DNA from: Acidimicrobiaceae bacterium
GTDB taxonomy: Bacteria; Actinomycetota; Acidimicrobiia; Acidimicrobiales; Ilumatobacteraceae
Length of the DNA: 64,000 nucleotides
Assembly (NCBI GenBank): GCA_016722025.1
Contig: JADKGZ010000003.1
Coordinates: 248,001 to 312,000, forward strand
Reading direction: 5' to 3'
Below the pieces are notes generated by a model. That model made no database searches. It was not told the origin of the DNA and saw only the letters and a program-made list of their open reading frames with translations. Positions 1-7,662 of the stretch are shown here, one piece after another (position 1 is the first letter of the stretch; each line of letters begins with the position of its first letter). Made by a program: the position numbers and the translations under genes.

Positions 1-1
1 C

Positions 2-697
2 CAGCTCGACCGCTTGCAGCCGACCACCATCTACGTCGCCGGTGGCCCGGTGGCCATCGCCGACTCCGTGGTCGCGGAGCTGGCAGCGGCCACCGGCGCC
101 TCGGTCATCAGGCTCGGCGGGGCCAACCGGTACGCCACCGCCGAGCTGTTCACGCGCCTGGCCTGGCCCGGCGGCGCCTCCGATCGCGCCATCTGGGTCG
201 CCAGTGGTGCCGACTTCCGCGACCCCCTCATCGCCTCTGCAGCGGCGGCCGTGTACGACGAGCCGTTCGTGCTGGTCAACGGGCAAGGTGGGCTCGATGC
301 CGCCTCGCGAGCGCTGATCCAGTCGTTGAACCCGGCCTTCATCTCGGTGCTCGGGGCCAGCGACACCATCTCCGCCGCGTTGCTCGCCGACCTGCAGGGC
401 ATCGCCACGGTCGAGCAGTTCAACGACCCCGACGCGTCGGTGCGTTCCGCCGAGGTGTGGTCGTACATGACCAGCTCCACCTGGGTGTCGTTGGCAACCT
501 CCGGCGCATTCCCCGATGCGCTCACCGCCACGCCCTTCTCGGCGCTGGCGCCGCCCTCGCCGCTGATGCTGGTGCCGGGCACCTGCGTGCCGGCGGCCGT
601 GCGCACCACCATCACCAGGCTGGGCACCACCAACCTTGCGCTGTTCGGCGGTCCGGCGGCCCTCGACCCTGCGGTCGAGTCGTTGACACCCTGCTGA
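2..697 (+). CDS. Cell-wall-binding repeat 2 (CWB2) protein, 3' part
   Basis: The frame is open from base 2, so the 5' end lies outside the window; about 231 residues remain. They read as successive CWB2 units, with the signature RLGGANRYATAELF, a middle unit around ISVLGASDTIS and a last unit around LALFGGPAALDP. CWB2 modules usually occur as triplets and hold secreted proteins to anionic wall polymers, so this is probably the anchoring end of a surface protein whose functional domain is upstream and unseen. The protein ends in LTPC. Its stop codon falls inside the first unit of the 18-base tandem array at 685-774. The module is clear; the overall function is unknown. Confidence 0.8.
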   Translation, partial: QLDRLQPTTIYVAGGPVAIADSVVAELAAATGASVIRLGGANRYATAELFTRLAWPGGASDRAIWVASGADFRDPLIASAAAAVYDEPFVLVNGQGGLDAASRALIQSLNPAFISVLGASDTISAALLADLQGIATVEQFNDPDASVRSAEVWSYMTSSTWVSLATSGAFPDALTATPFSALAPPSPLMLVPGTCVPAAVRTTITRLGTTNLALFGGPAALDPAVESLTPC

Positions 698-774
698 TCA
701 ACGACACCCTGCTGATCAAAGACCACCTGCTGACCAAAGACACCCTGCTGATCAACGACACCCTGATCGACAGG
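685..774. repeat. Tandem array, five 18-base units
   Basis: Five adjacent 18-base units, consensus GACACCCTGCTGATCAAC. Units 1 and 4 are identical, unit 2 differs at one base, unit 3 at a few and unit 5 is degenerate. The array begins in the last codons of the CWB2 gene and stops 10 bases before the stop codon of the convergent aldehyde dehydrogenase gene. In the CWB2 frame nearly every unit carries a TGA stop. Another frame is fully open as a DTLLIN-type hexapeptide repeat. Confidence 0.9.
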
Positions 775-784
775 GTCGCCTCGG

Positions 785-2269
785 TCAGGCGGTGGTGCCT
801 TCCAAGACCTGGAACATCTTCAGGTCGCTGTAGAAGTCGAGGGCGTAGTCGCCGCCTTCGCGCCCGATGCCGCTGATGCCGCAGCCACCGAAGGGGGCGG
901 TGAGGTCGCGCACGAGGAAGCAGTTGGTCCACACGGTGCCGGCGCGCACCGCACGACCCATACGCTCGGCGCGGGGCTGCGAGCCGGTGTACACGATGGC
1001 GCTGAGGCCGTAGGCGGTGCTGTTGGCCAGCCGGATCGCATCGGCTTCGTCGGTGAACGTCTGGAACGTGAGCACCGGGCCGAAGATCTCGCTCTGCACC
1101 ACCTCGCTGTCGTTGGACGCCGGCTCGATGAGCGTCGGTTCGTACCACAGGCCGTCGGCGCCACCGAGCGGCGACCGAGTGCCGCCGCGCAGGATGGTGT
1201 CGCCGTGTGCACGTGCGCGATCGACGAAACCGGCCACGCTGGCCACGTGATCGGGATGGATCATCGGGCTGATGGTGGTGGCCGCCTCGCGTGAGTCGCC
1301 CAGCACGTGCTGGTCGGCGAAGGAGTGGAACATGCGCAGGAACTCGTCGCGCACGCGTGCCTCGACGAGCAGCCGTGTGCCGGCGAGGCACACCTGGCCA
1401 CTGTCGTCGAACTGGCCGGCCGCCTTGCGTGCCGCTGCTTCCAGGTTGCAGTCCGCGAAGACCACGAACGGACCCTTGCCGCCCAGTTCGGCGGTGAACG
1501 GCACGATGTTCTTCGCCGCTGCCACTCCGATGTGGCGCGCCGTCTCCGGCGAACCGGTGAAGCTGATGCGCGTCAGCCGCGGGTCGTGCACCAGTGCGGC
1601 GCCCACTTCCTCGCCGATGCCCTGCACCACGTTGAACACGCCCGCCGGCACTCCGGCCGCGTGGGCCAGATCGGCCAGCAGGCTGCACGACAGCGGGCTC
1701 CACTCGGCAGGCTTGAGCACGACGGTGTTGCCCGCAGCGAGCGCCGGCGCGCACTTCCAGGTGCTCAGCATGAACGGCGCGTTCCACGGGGTGATCACCG
1801 CGGTGGGCCCGGCGGGCATGCGGATGACACGGTTGGCGGTGCCGTTCGACGACCACACCCGCTCCTCGTAGTCGCGCGCCAGGTCGGCGTAGGCGCGGAA
1901 GTTGCGGGCGCCGCGGGCCAGCACGCGCAGGCGCAGGCTCTCCTCCAGCATCGCCATGTCGAGGCACTCGACAGCGGCCAGTGACGGCACGTGCTCGTCG
2001 ATCAGGTCGGCGAGACGATGCATGATCTCCGCCCGCCCGGCCGCACCGAGCGCGGCCCACGCGGGGAACGCGTCGTGCGCCGCCTGCACCGCCAGGTGAG
2101 CCGTCTGCGCGTCGCCGCGCGACACGTCGGCCAGCAGCACCGACCAATCGAGCGGCGAGCGATCCTCGAACGTGAACGGCGAGGCGACGCGCTCGCCGCC
2201 GATGTAGTGATCGGTGCTGACGGAGACGCCACCGACGTCGACGCGGTTGCCGCCGACGAACGGGCTCAT
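785..2269 (-). CDS. Aldehyde dehydrogenase, HpaE/hydroxymuconic-semialdehyde type
   Basis: 494 residues, normal length for the NAD(P)-dependent aldehyde dehydrogenase superfamily. The catalytic cysteine is Cys294 in SGQVCLAGTRL, the general-base glutamate is Glu261 in ELGGKGP, and Asn164 lies in ITPWNAPF. The ATG overlaps the TGA of the upstream FAH-family gene by four bases, so the two are translationally coupled. Next to an HpaG-like isomerase/decarboxylase the likely substrate is a hydroxymuconic semialdehyde made by meta-cleavage of an aromatic ring (homoprotocatechuate-like pathway). No ring-cleaving dioxygenase is visible in the window, so the exact substrate is inferred. Confidence 0.82.
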   Translation of the reverse strand: MSPFVGGNRVDVGGVSVSTDHYIGGERVASPFTFEDRSPLDWSVLLADVSRGDAQTAHLAVQAAHDAFPAWAALGAAGRAEIMHRLADLIDEHVPSLAAVECLDMAMLEESLRLRVLARGARNFRAYADLARDYEERVWSSNGTANRVIRMPAGPTAVITPWNAPFMLSTWKCAPALAAGNTVVLKPAEWSPLSCSLLADLAHAAGVPAGVFNVVQGIGEEVGAALVHDPRLTRISFTGSPETARHIGVAAAKNIVPFTAELGGKGPFVVFADCNLEAAARKAAGQFDDSGQVCLAGTRLLVEARVRDEFLRMFHSFADQHVLGDSREAATTISPMIHPDHVASVAGFVDRARAHGDTILRGGTRSPLGGADGLWYEPTLIEPASNDSEVVQSEIFGPVLTFQTFTDEADAIRLANSTAYGLSAIVYTGSQPRAERMGRAVRAGTVWTNCFLVRDLTAPFGGCGISGIGREGGDYALDFYSDLKMFQVLEGTTA

Positions 2270-3186
2270 CGCTGGCCGCCGCTCTCGAAGCCGGCCGGCA
2301 ACTTCGGGTGCACGCGCGGGAACGGCAGTTCGCTGCGCTCGGTGTTGTGCGGTCGCCGTTGGCCACGCAACGGCCAGTCGCCGCCCATCGCGGTGCTCAG
2401 CACCTCCTCGGTCTCGGTGGGTTGCGCGCCCACCTCGTCGCTCACCGGCGTGGGGCCTTCGACGATGTGGTTGGTGAGCGCGCCGAGGCCCTCGACCTCG
2501 ACGGTGACCACGTCGCCGGGTTGCACACTGCGGCTGATGGCCGGGGTGCCGGAGAGGATGACATCGCCGGGTACGAGCGTGATCAGGCGGGCGATGTCGG
2601 CAACCAGGTAGTGCATGTCCCAGGCCATCTCGTCGGTGCTGCCGTCCTGCTTCACCTGGCCGTTCACCAGCGTGCGGATGCGCTTGCCGTGGAAGTCCCA
2701 GTCGGTGATGAGGCCCGGGCCCAGCGGGCACAGCGTGTCGGCGCCCTTCACGCGCAGCATGCTGCCGCTGTCGGTGTCGCGGAAGTCGTGCAGGCCGTAG
2801 TCGTTGGCCACGGTGTAGCCGGCGATGTAGTCACCCGCCTCGGCCAGACTGACGTTGCGACAGGTACGGCCGATGACGATGGCCACCTCGCCTTCGAAGT
2901 TCAGCCACTTGCAGTTGCTCGGGCGCACGACCGCGGCACCATGTGCGTTGAGCGCGCTGATCGGCTTGTGGAAGTAGGTGGGCGCCGGCGGCAGCGAGAC
3001 GCCGAACTCGAGCACCCGCGAGACGTGGTTGAGATGGCAGCAGATGATCTTGGTGGGTTCCACCGGCGACAGGTGCACCGCCTCGTCGACTCCGATGGTG
3101 CGGCCGTCGCGTGCCACCAGCACGTCGGCGTCGCGCACCATGACCGTGGGGTACCCATCGAGCAAGATCCTTCTGATGTCGGCCAT
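2266..3186 (-). CDS. Fumarylacetoacetate hydrolase family protein, HpaG-like
   Basis: 306 residues. The FAH fold signature is present: FEGEVAIVIG supplies metal ligands Glu98 and Glu100, and ANDYGLHDFRD supplies Asp129. This family contains the 5-oxopent-3-ene-1,2,5-tricarboxylate decarboxylase / HHDD isomerase that works just after HpaE in homoprotocatechuate degradation, which matches the coupled downstream dehydrogenase. About 45 residues after the core (from VGAQPTE onward) look like a non-conserved tail. The start is set by a good AAGGGAG Shine-Dalgarno. A palindromic operator lies about 40 bases upstream. Other FAH-family hydrolase activities cannot be excluded. Confidence 0.8.
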   Translation of the reverse strand: MADIRRILLDGYPTVMVRDADVLVARDGRTIGVDEAVHLSPVEPTKIICCHLNHVSRVLEFGVSLPPAPTYFHKPISALNAHGAAVVRPSNCKWLNFEGEVAIVIGRTCRNVSLAEAGDYIAGYTVANDYGLHDFRDTDSGSMLRVKGADTLCPLGPGLITDWDFHGKRIRTLVNGQVKQDGSTDEMAWDMHYLVADIARLITLVPGDVILSGTPAISRSVQPGDVVTVEVEGLGALTNHIVEGPTPVSDEVGAQPTETEEVLSTAMGGDWPLRGQRRPHNTERSELPFPRVHPKLPAGFESGGQR

Positions 3187-3224
3187 CGAAACTCCCTTGG
3201 AGGCGCCCGTCGAGAGCGCGTTCG

Positions 3225-3240
3225 TTTGGCACCAAACTAC
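3225..3240 (-). promoter_or_regulatory. Palindromic operator of the FAH/aldehyde dehydrogenase operon
   Basis: Inverted repeat TTTGG-CA-CCAAA followed by CTA, centred about 45 bases upstream of the FAH-family start. A nearly identical element (TTTGG-GG-CCAAA then CTA) sits at 4768-4782 before the decarboxylase/P450 operon. The shared geometry suggests one repressor acts on both; the regulator is not identified. Confidence 0.5.
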
Positions 3241-3346
3241 ATGCGACCCGCGGTGTGCTCGCCCCACGACCCATCGACCGTGCGAGGTCCGGCGAATCCG
3301 GATGACAACCACCGATCGGCCCTGTCGCTCGCCGAGCCGGCGCGCG

Positions 3347-3362
3347 TACCGTGAACGACATG
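3347..3362 (+). promoter_or_regulatory. Leaderless -10 element before the TolB-like lipoprotein
   Basis: TACCGT at 3347-3352 is followed by 7 bases and then ATG at 3360. This spacing matches the start sites of many other genes in the window. The ATG it selects is in a different frame from the gene body; see the repeat at 3403-3475. Confidence 0.45.
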
Positions 3363-3369
3363 GGAACGG

Positions 3370-4611
3370 GTGGTAGCAACACGGCCGCGGCCTCGTCATG
3401 CAGGGCACGGTCGTCGAGGGCACGGTCGTCGAGGCACGTCGTCGAGGGCACGGTCGTCGAGGGCACGGTCGTCGCGGGTCGCATCCGTCGGCGTTGTCGC
3501 GATGCTGCTGCTGGCGGCGTGCTCCAGCGACGGCTCGTCGACTCCCTTGCTCACCGATCAACCGACAGCCTCCACCGCGTCGGTGACCACGAGCACCACC
3601 GCCACGTCATCATCCACCGAGTCGACCGCCCCACCGGTCGCCACGGAGCCGGTCGTCACGGAGCCGGTCGTGCCGACCGGGCCGATGTGCCCACCCTCGC
3701 CGGCCGGCCGCATCGCCTATGCGCTGAGCCTTCCGGGTGCGGGCGCCACGGGTGGCGATCTGCAGGCGGTGCACGTGATCCTGCCCGACGGCAGCAACGA
3801 CTCGGTGCTGTTCGGCGGCGACGAGTACCTCGGCACCGGTGAGCCGTCGTGGTCGCCCGACGGCACCCGGGCAGCCATCGCGGCCTCCCAGGATGCCGAC
3901 GCCCTCTACGTGGTGCGTTGTGATGGCACCATCGAGACGGTCCTCTCCGGTCTGTCGCTGGGCACCGCGTCGGATCCGGTGACGATCGAGATGCCCTCGA
4001 ATCCCAGCTGGTCACCCGATGGCTCCACGATCGCGTTCGCCTCGGCCGACGGGCTGTTCCTGGTCGACCCGGCCGACCCCGAGTTCGACATCCCGACCAC
4101 GACCGACTTCTACGGGCTTCCGGGCTCCCAGAGCATCGTCGTCACCCAGGTCGCGCTGGATCTCACCGTCACACCAGGTCGACCGAGCTGGTCGCCCGAC
4201 GGCACTCGTCTGGTGTTCGGGGCCACCGACAGCAGCGGCAACATCGATGTGTACGCGGTCGGTCTCGACGGCAGCGGGCTCACTCGCCTCACCACCGACG
4301 CCGCGGACGACTACCAGCCGGCATGGTCGCCCGATGGCAGCCGCATCGCCTTCCGCTCGTCACGCGACGGCGCGTTGTGGATGATGACGGTCGACGGCTC
4401 GAACCAGCAACCGCTGTTCTCCGGCGAGGGCGCCGAGGCCGCCTATCAACCCTCGTGGTCGCCCGACGGCACTGAGCTCGTCTACGTGTCGGGCCCGGCA
4501 GGCGACACCCGCGTGCACATCATCGGCGCCGACGGCAGTGGCGATCGCCGCCTCACCGCCGACGGTGCGTCGCCGCGCGCCGAGCAGTGGCCCGTCTGGA
4601 TCGGCACGTAG
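3370..4611 (+). CDS. TolB-like beta-propeller lipoprotein with repeat-shifted leader
   Basis: The frame carrying the gene body opens with GTG at 3370 (413 residues). A hydrophobic signal with lipobox LLLAAC is followed by a Ser/Thr-rich linker and then five WSPDG repeats typical of PD40/TolB-type beta-propellers, from about residue 155 to the C-terminus. It is probably a cell-surface lipoprotein. The start is doubtful. The TACCGT promoter-like hexamer points to ATG 3360, which reads RARSSRARSSR in frame 0. A 13-base unit inside a 15-base repeat array then switches that peptide into frame 1, where RARSSRARSSR is repeated and leads into the signal sequence. The gene is therefore either expressed from GTG 3370 or is in an off phase. 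Confidence 0.7.
   Translation: MVATRPRPRHAGHGRRGHGRRGTSSRARSSRARSSRVASVGVVAMLLLAACSSDGSSTPLLTDQPTASTASVTTSTTATSSSTESTAPPVATEPVVTEPVVPTGPMCPPSPAGRIAYALSLPGAGATGGDLQAVHVILPDGSNDSVLFGGDEYLGTGEPSWSPDGTRAAIAASQDADALYVVRCDGTIETVLSGLSLGTASDPVTIEMPSNPSWSPDGSTIAFASADGLFLVDPADPEFDIPTTTDFYGLPGSQSIVVTQVALDLTVTPGRPSWSPDGTRLVFGATDSSGNIDVYAVGLDGSGLTRLTTDAADDYQPAWSPDGSRIAFRSSRDGALWMMTVDGSNQQPLFSGEGAEAAYQPSWSPDGTELVYVSGPAGDTRVHIIGADGSGDRRLTADGASPRAEQWPVWIGT
3403..3475 (+). repeat. Tandem 15-base repeat with one 13-base unit in the lipoprotein leader
   Basis: Units are 3403-3417, 3418-3432, 3433-3445, 3446-3460 and 3461-3475, consensus GGGCACGGTCGTCGA. The third unit is 13 bases, having lost one G from GGG and one G from CGGT. 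Both halves encode RARSS repeats but in frames differing by two bases, so the short unit separates the best start from the signal peptide. Confidence 0.9.
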
Positions 4612-4698
4612 CGCCCGGCTTCCCCGGTGGCGTGATTGCGACGCGCAGGGTCGCGATGACCGATCCTTCGTGTCGCCTGATGCGCAGGTTCTGCACGG

Positions 4699-4725
4699 CA
4701 TTCGTCTCGGTGGCCGAGACGAATG
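4699..4725. promoter_or_regulatory. Perfect 12-bp inverted repeat (hairpin or operator)
   Basis: Arms CATTCGTCTCGG and CCGAGACGAATG are separated by TGG, with no mismatch. The element lies 88 bases after the lipoprotein stop and 70 bases before the decarboxylase start. No T-run follows, so it may be a U-less terminator of the upstream gene or a dimeric-repressor operator. Confidence 0.55.
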
Positions 4726-4767
4726 TCGTCCGGAACTCCCGGGACGCCGCTCGACGGTCAGAAGTGC

Positions 4768-4786
4768 TTTGGGGCCAAACTATAGT
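4768..4786 (+). promoter_or_regulatory. Operator plus -10 of the decarboxylase/P450/amidotransferase operon
   Basis: TTTGG-GG-CCAAA (4768-4779) directly abuts a -10 hexamer TATAGT (4781-4786), which is 8 bases from the ATG at 4795. A protein bound here would block the promoter spacer, so repression is the natural reading. The same element occurs at 3225-3240. Confidence 0.55.
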
Positions 4787-4794
4787 GGCCGACC

Positions 4795-5586
4795 ATGACG
4801 CACATGAACGGCTTCATCTTTCCTCGCACCGAATCGGGCGGGGCGTCGATCCTGCCGCACATGCCGTGGCACTACAGCGGCGACCTGCTGACGGTGGAGT
4901 ATCGCACCGACCCGTCGCGGGTGGCCGAGCTGCTGCCCGAGCCGCTCACGCTCGTGCCCGACGACCAGGACCCGGGCGCGGTCGCGATGATCTTCGCCGA
5001 CTGGCAGAGCTGCGGCGACGACCTCAGCGAGCTCGACGACCCGGTGCGCTCGCAGTACAAGGAGGCCTTCATCGTCATCCGCTGCATGTACCAGGGCACC
5101 ATCTACAGCCGGTGCGCGTTCATCTGGGTCGACAAGGAGTTCGCGCTTGTGCGCGGCCACTTCCAGGGCTACCCGAAGAAGCTGGGCAGCATCTGGCAGA
5201 CCCGCCCCGTCACGCTGGGCAAGGCCGGCCCGCGGGTGGCGCCCGGCGGTCGCTTCGCGGGCACGGTGGGTTACTACGACCGCCGCATCGTCAACGCTCG
5301 CGTCACGTTGCGCGAGCCGAGCGCCGGCAACGGGTTCGTCAACGGCCACCCGATGATCCATTCGCGGTACATGCCGCGCATCGAGGGCGACGGCAGCGAC
5401 AGCTACAGCGAGTTGGTCACCATGAGCGGCCGGGATGTCGAGCTGGGTCAGGCCTGGCGCGGCGACGCCGAGCTGGAGCTGCTGCCCAGCCCGGTGGAGG
5501 AGGTGGCCCGCCTGGAAGTGCGCGAGATCATCGGCGGCTACTGGCGCAGCGTGGCAACCACGTTCGCCGGAGGGAGAACACTGTGA
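4795..5586 (+). CDS. Acetoacetate decarboxylase family protein
   Basis: 263 residues. The family signature FQGYPKKLGSI contains Lys128-Lys129, corresponding to the Schiff-base lysine and its neighbour in acetoacetate decarboxylase. Members act on beta-keto acids or on related aldol/dehydration chemistry, so the fold and reactive lysine are well supported but the substrate is not. The start lies 8 bases after a TATAGT hexamer with no Shine-Dalgarno. Its stop overlaps the GTG of the P450 gene by four bases, so both belong to one operon, together with the amidotransferase that follows. The combination suggests catabolism of an alicyclic, steroid-like or amine-linked compound; this is inference. 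Confidence 0.8.
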   Translation: MTHMNGFIFPRTESGGASILPHMPWHYSGDLLTVEYRTDPSRVAELLPEPLTLVPDDQDPGAVAMIFADWQSCGDDLSELDDPVRSQYKEAFIVIRCMYQGTIYSRCAFIWVDKEFALVRGHFQGYPKKLGSIWQTRPVTLGKAGPRVAPGGRFAGTVGYYDRRIVNARVTLREPSAGNGFVNGHPMIHSRYMPRIEGDGSDSYSELVTMSGRDVELGQAWRGDAELELLPSPVEEVARLEVREIIGGYWRSVATTFAGGRTL

Positions 5587-6884
5587 GCTCGGCACCCAAC
5601 CACGACAGCGATGGCAACCTCGACCTCGGCCCCGACGATCTCGACATCGTCGACCCCGACTCGTACCTCAACGGGTTTCCGCACGCCACCTTCAAGCGGT
5701 TGCGCGACCACGACCCGATCAGCTGGTGGCCCGAGCACGATGGTGGCAAGGGCTTCTGGGCCGTCACCCGGTACGCCGACCTGCTGTACGTGAGCCAGCA
5801 CGTCGAGCTGTTCTCCAGCGCGCAGGGCGTGACGCTGGAAGAGATCGAGGGCGACGACTTCGACCTGCGCCGCAACATGCTGGAGTACGACCCGCCGGAG
5901 CACACTCGTTACCGCCGCCTGGTCAGCAAGCCGTTCAGCCGTCGCGAGGTCTACGGCTACGAGGACGGCATCCGCGACCTGGCCCGCAGCGTGGTGCTGG
6001 AGGCTCGCGAGGTGGGCGACCGGTTCGACTACACCGAGCTGATCGCCAAGCAGCTGCCGATGCGCATGCTCGGCCGCATGCTGGGCGTGCCCGACAGCGA
6101 CGGCGACTGGCTGGTGAAGCAAGGTGACGCGCTGCTGGGCAACCTCGACCCGGAGATGACCGACTACGCGGTCGGCTTCACCGACACCGACCAGTTCAAG
6201 CACATCCCGTTCCGTTCGCCGGCCGCGCTCGAGCTGTACGACTACGCGGAGCAGCAGGCCGAGCAGCGTCGCCAGTGTCCCGGCCACGACCTCATCTCCG
6301 CGCTGCTCGCGCCCACCATCGACGGTGAGTGCCTCACCGACCTGCAGTACAAGAACCTCTTCGTGTTGATGATCAGTGCCGGCAACGACACCAGCCGGTA
6401 CACGATGGCCGCCGGGTTGAGGGCATTGGCCGAGCGGCCCGAAACCTTCCAGGAGCTGCGCCAGGCGTGCATCGACCGCGACGACGACGTGGTCGATCGT
6501 GCGGTGGAGGAGGTGCTGCGCTGGAGCTCCGTCACGATGCACTTCCGCCGTACCGCCACGCAAGACGTCGAGCTCGGCGGCAAGCTGATCAAGCAGGGCG
6601 ACAAGGTGCTCACCTGGTTCGCCTCGGCCGACTACGACGAGCGCCAGTTCGCCGACCCGTTCACGTTCGACATCCATCGCTGGCCCAACGATCACGTCGC
6701 GTTCAACCTGCGCAGCCCGCACCTGTGCCTCGGTGCACAACTGGCCCGCATGGAGATCAAGCTGCTGTTCCAGGAGCTGTTGCCACTGCTGAAGAGCGTG
6801 CAGCTCGCCGGCCCGGTCGAACGGCTGCGCAGCAACTTCATCTGCGGCATGAAGCGCTTGCCGGTGCAAGTGTCGTGGGCGTGA
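5583..6884 (+). CDS. Cytochrome P450
   Basis: 433 residues from GTG (Shine-Dalgarno GGAGGGAG). The I-helix motif AGNDTS is at residues 266-271, the K-helix ExxR is in EEVLRW and a DERQFADPFTFD segment precedes the heme loop. The heme ligand is Cys382 in SPHLCLGAQLARM. Overall layout resembles the CYP125/CYP142-like bacterial class that hydroxylates lipids and steroids. The heme loop is odd: every glycine normally found between the Phe and the Cys is replaced (FNLRSPHLC), while His at -2 and CLGAQLAR are kept. The gene is coupled to the decarboxylase gene upstream and ends 7 bases before the amidotransferase start. Redox partners are not in the window. Confidence 0.88.
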   Translation: MSSAPNHDSDGNLDLGPDDLDIVDPDSYLNGFPHATFKRLRDHDPISWWPEHDGGKGFWAVTRYADLLYVSQHVELFSSAQGVTLEEIEGDDFDLRRNMLEYDPPEHTRYRRLVSKPFSRREVYGYEDGIRDLARSVVLEAREVGDRFDYTELIAKQLPMRMLGRMLGVPDSDGDWLVKQGDALLGNLDPEMTDYAVGFTDTDQFKHIPFRSPAALELYDYAEQQAEQRRQCPGHDLISALLAPTIDGECLTDLQYKNLFVLMISAGNDTSRYTMAAGLRALAERPETFQELRQACIDRDDDVVDRAVEEVLRWSSVTMHFRRTATQDVELGGKLIKQGDKVLTWFASADYDERQFADPFTFDIHRWPNDHVAFNLRSPHLCLGAQLARMEIKLLFQELLPLLKSVQLAGPVERLRSNFICGMKRLPVQVSWA

Positions 6885-6891
6885 GGGTGGA

Positions 6892-7647
6892 GTGGGCTTG
6901 AGCACGAGTCGCAGACCGCCGCTGATCGGGTTGTCGGGGCGCCGTTGGCCGGCGGAGTCGATCCCCTTGTTCGACTACACCGCGCTGCACGGCGAGGAGG
7001 TCGACGTGCACCTCAGCGAATACCCGAAGGTGCTGGAGAAGGCCGGCGCGCTGCCCGTGCAGCTCACCCGCAACACCGATCCGGTGCAGATCGTGCAACG
7101 CCTCGACGGCCTGGTGATGACCGGCGGCGCCGACCCCGACCCCGAGCTGTACGGCGAAGAACCGCACCCCGAGCTGGGCAAGGTGGAGCGCGGTCGCGAC
7201 GACTGGGAGCTGGCGCTCATCCGCGCTGCGCTCGATGCGCGCATCCCGATGCTGTGCGTGTGCCGCGGCGCGCAACTGCTGAACATCGCGCTCGGCGGCA
7301 CCCTGGTGCAGCACCTCGACGAGGCGCCGACGCATGCGCTCTGGCACGTGCCACGCAGCGAGCGCTGCCACACCGTGCGAGTTGCCGCCGGCAGCCGCGC
7401 CGAGCAGATCTACAGCGATCAACTCGATGCCGGCATGCTGCCCACCAACAGCCTGCACCACCAAGCCGTCGGCCGCCCCGGCGCGGGCGTCGTCGTCACC
7501 GGCACCGCCGAGGACGGCGTGGTGGAGGCCTTCGAGGTGCAGGGCCGCCCCGAGGTGTTCGCCGTGCAGTGGCACCCGGAGATGCTGAGCGACGTGATCG
7601 ACCCCGCCTTCGTCTGGCTGGTGCGCGAGGCCGCCGCGCGGGCCTGA
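6892..7647 (+). CDS. Class I glutamine amidotransferase, gamma-glutamyl-GABA hydrolase (PuuD) type
   Basis: 251 residues. The nucleophile is Cys124 in LCVCRGAQLLN, and the rest of the triad is His228 and Glu230 in QWHPEM. The family cleaves gamma-glutamyl amides, for example gamma-glutamyl-GABA in polyamine breakdown. Its place as third gene after a decarboxylase-like enzyme and a P450 suggests that an amide or gamma-glutamylated intermediate is processed by the same operon. GTG start with an AGGGTGGA Shine-Dalgarno. The next gene is convergent and 15 bases away. Confidence 0.8.
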   Translation: MGLSTSRRPPLIGLSGRRWPAESIPLFDYTALHGEEVDVHLSEYPKVLEKAGALPVQLTRNTDPVQIVQRLDGLVMTGGADPDPELYGEEPHPELGKVERGRDDWELALIRAALDARIPMLCVCRGAQLLNIALGGTLVQHLDEAPTHALWHVPRSERCHTVRVAAGSRAEQIYSDQLDAGMLPTNSLHHQAVGRPGAGVVVTGTAEDGVVEAFEVQGRPEVFAVQWHPEMLSDVIDPAFVWLVREAAARA

Positions 7648-7662
7648 CCAGCGTGCACCGAC

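Noticed and set aside
31..726. Minus-strand frame opposite the CWB2 gene
   Set aside because: No conserved domain; the plus strand shows clear CWB2 repeats.
685..774. CRISPR-like array
   Set aside because: Units are directly adjacent with no spacers, and no cas genes are present.
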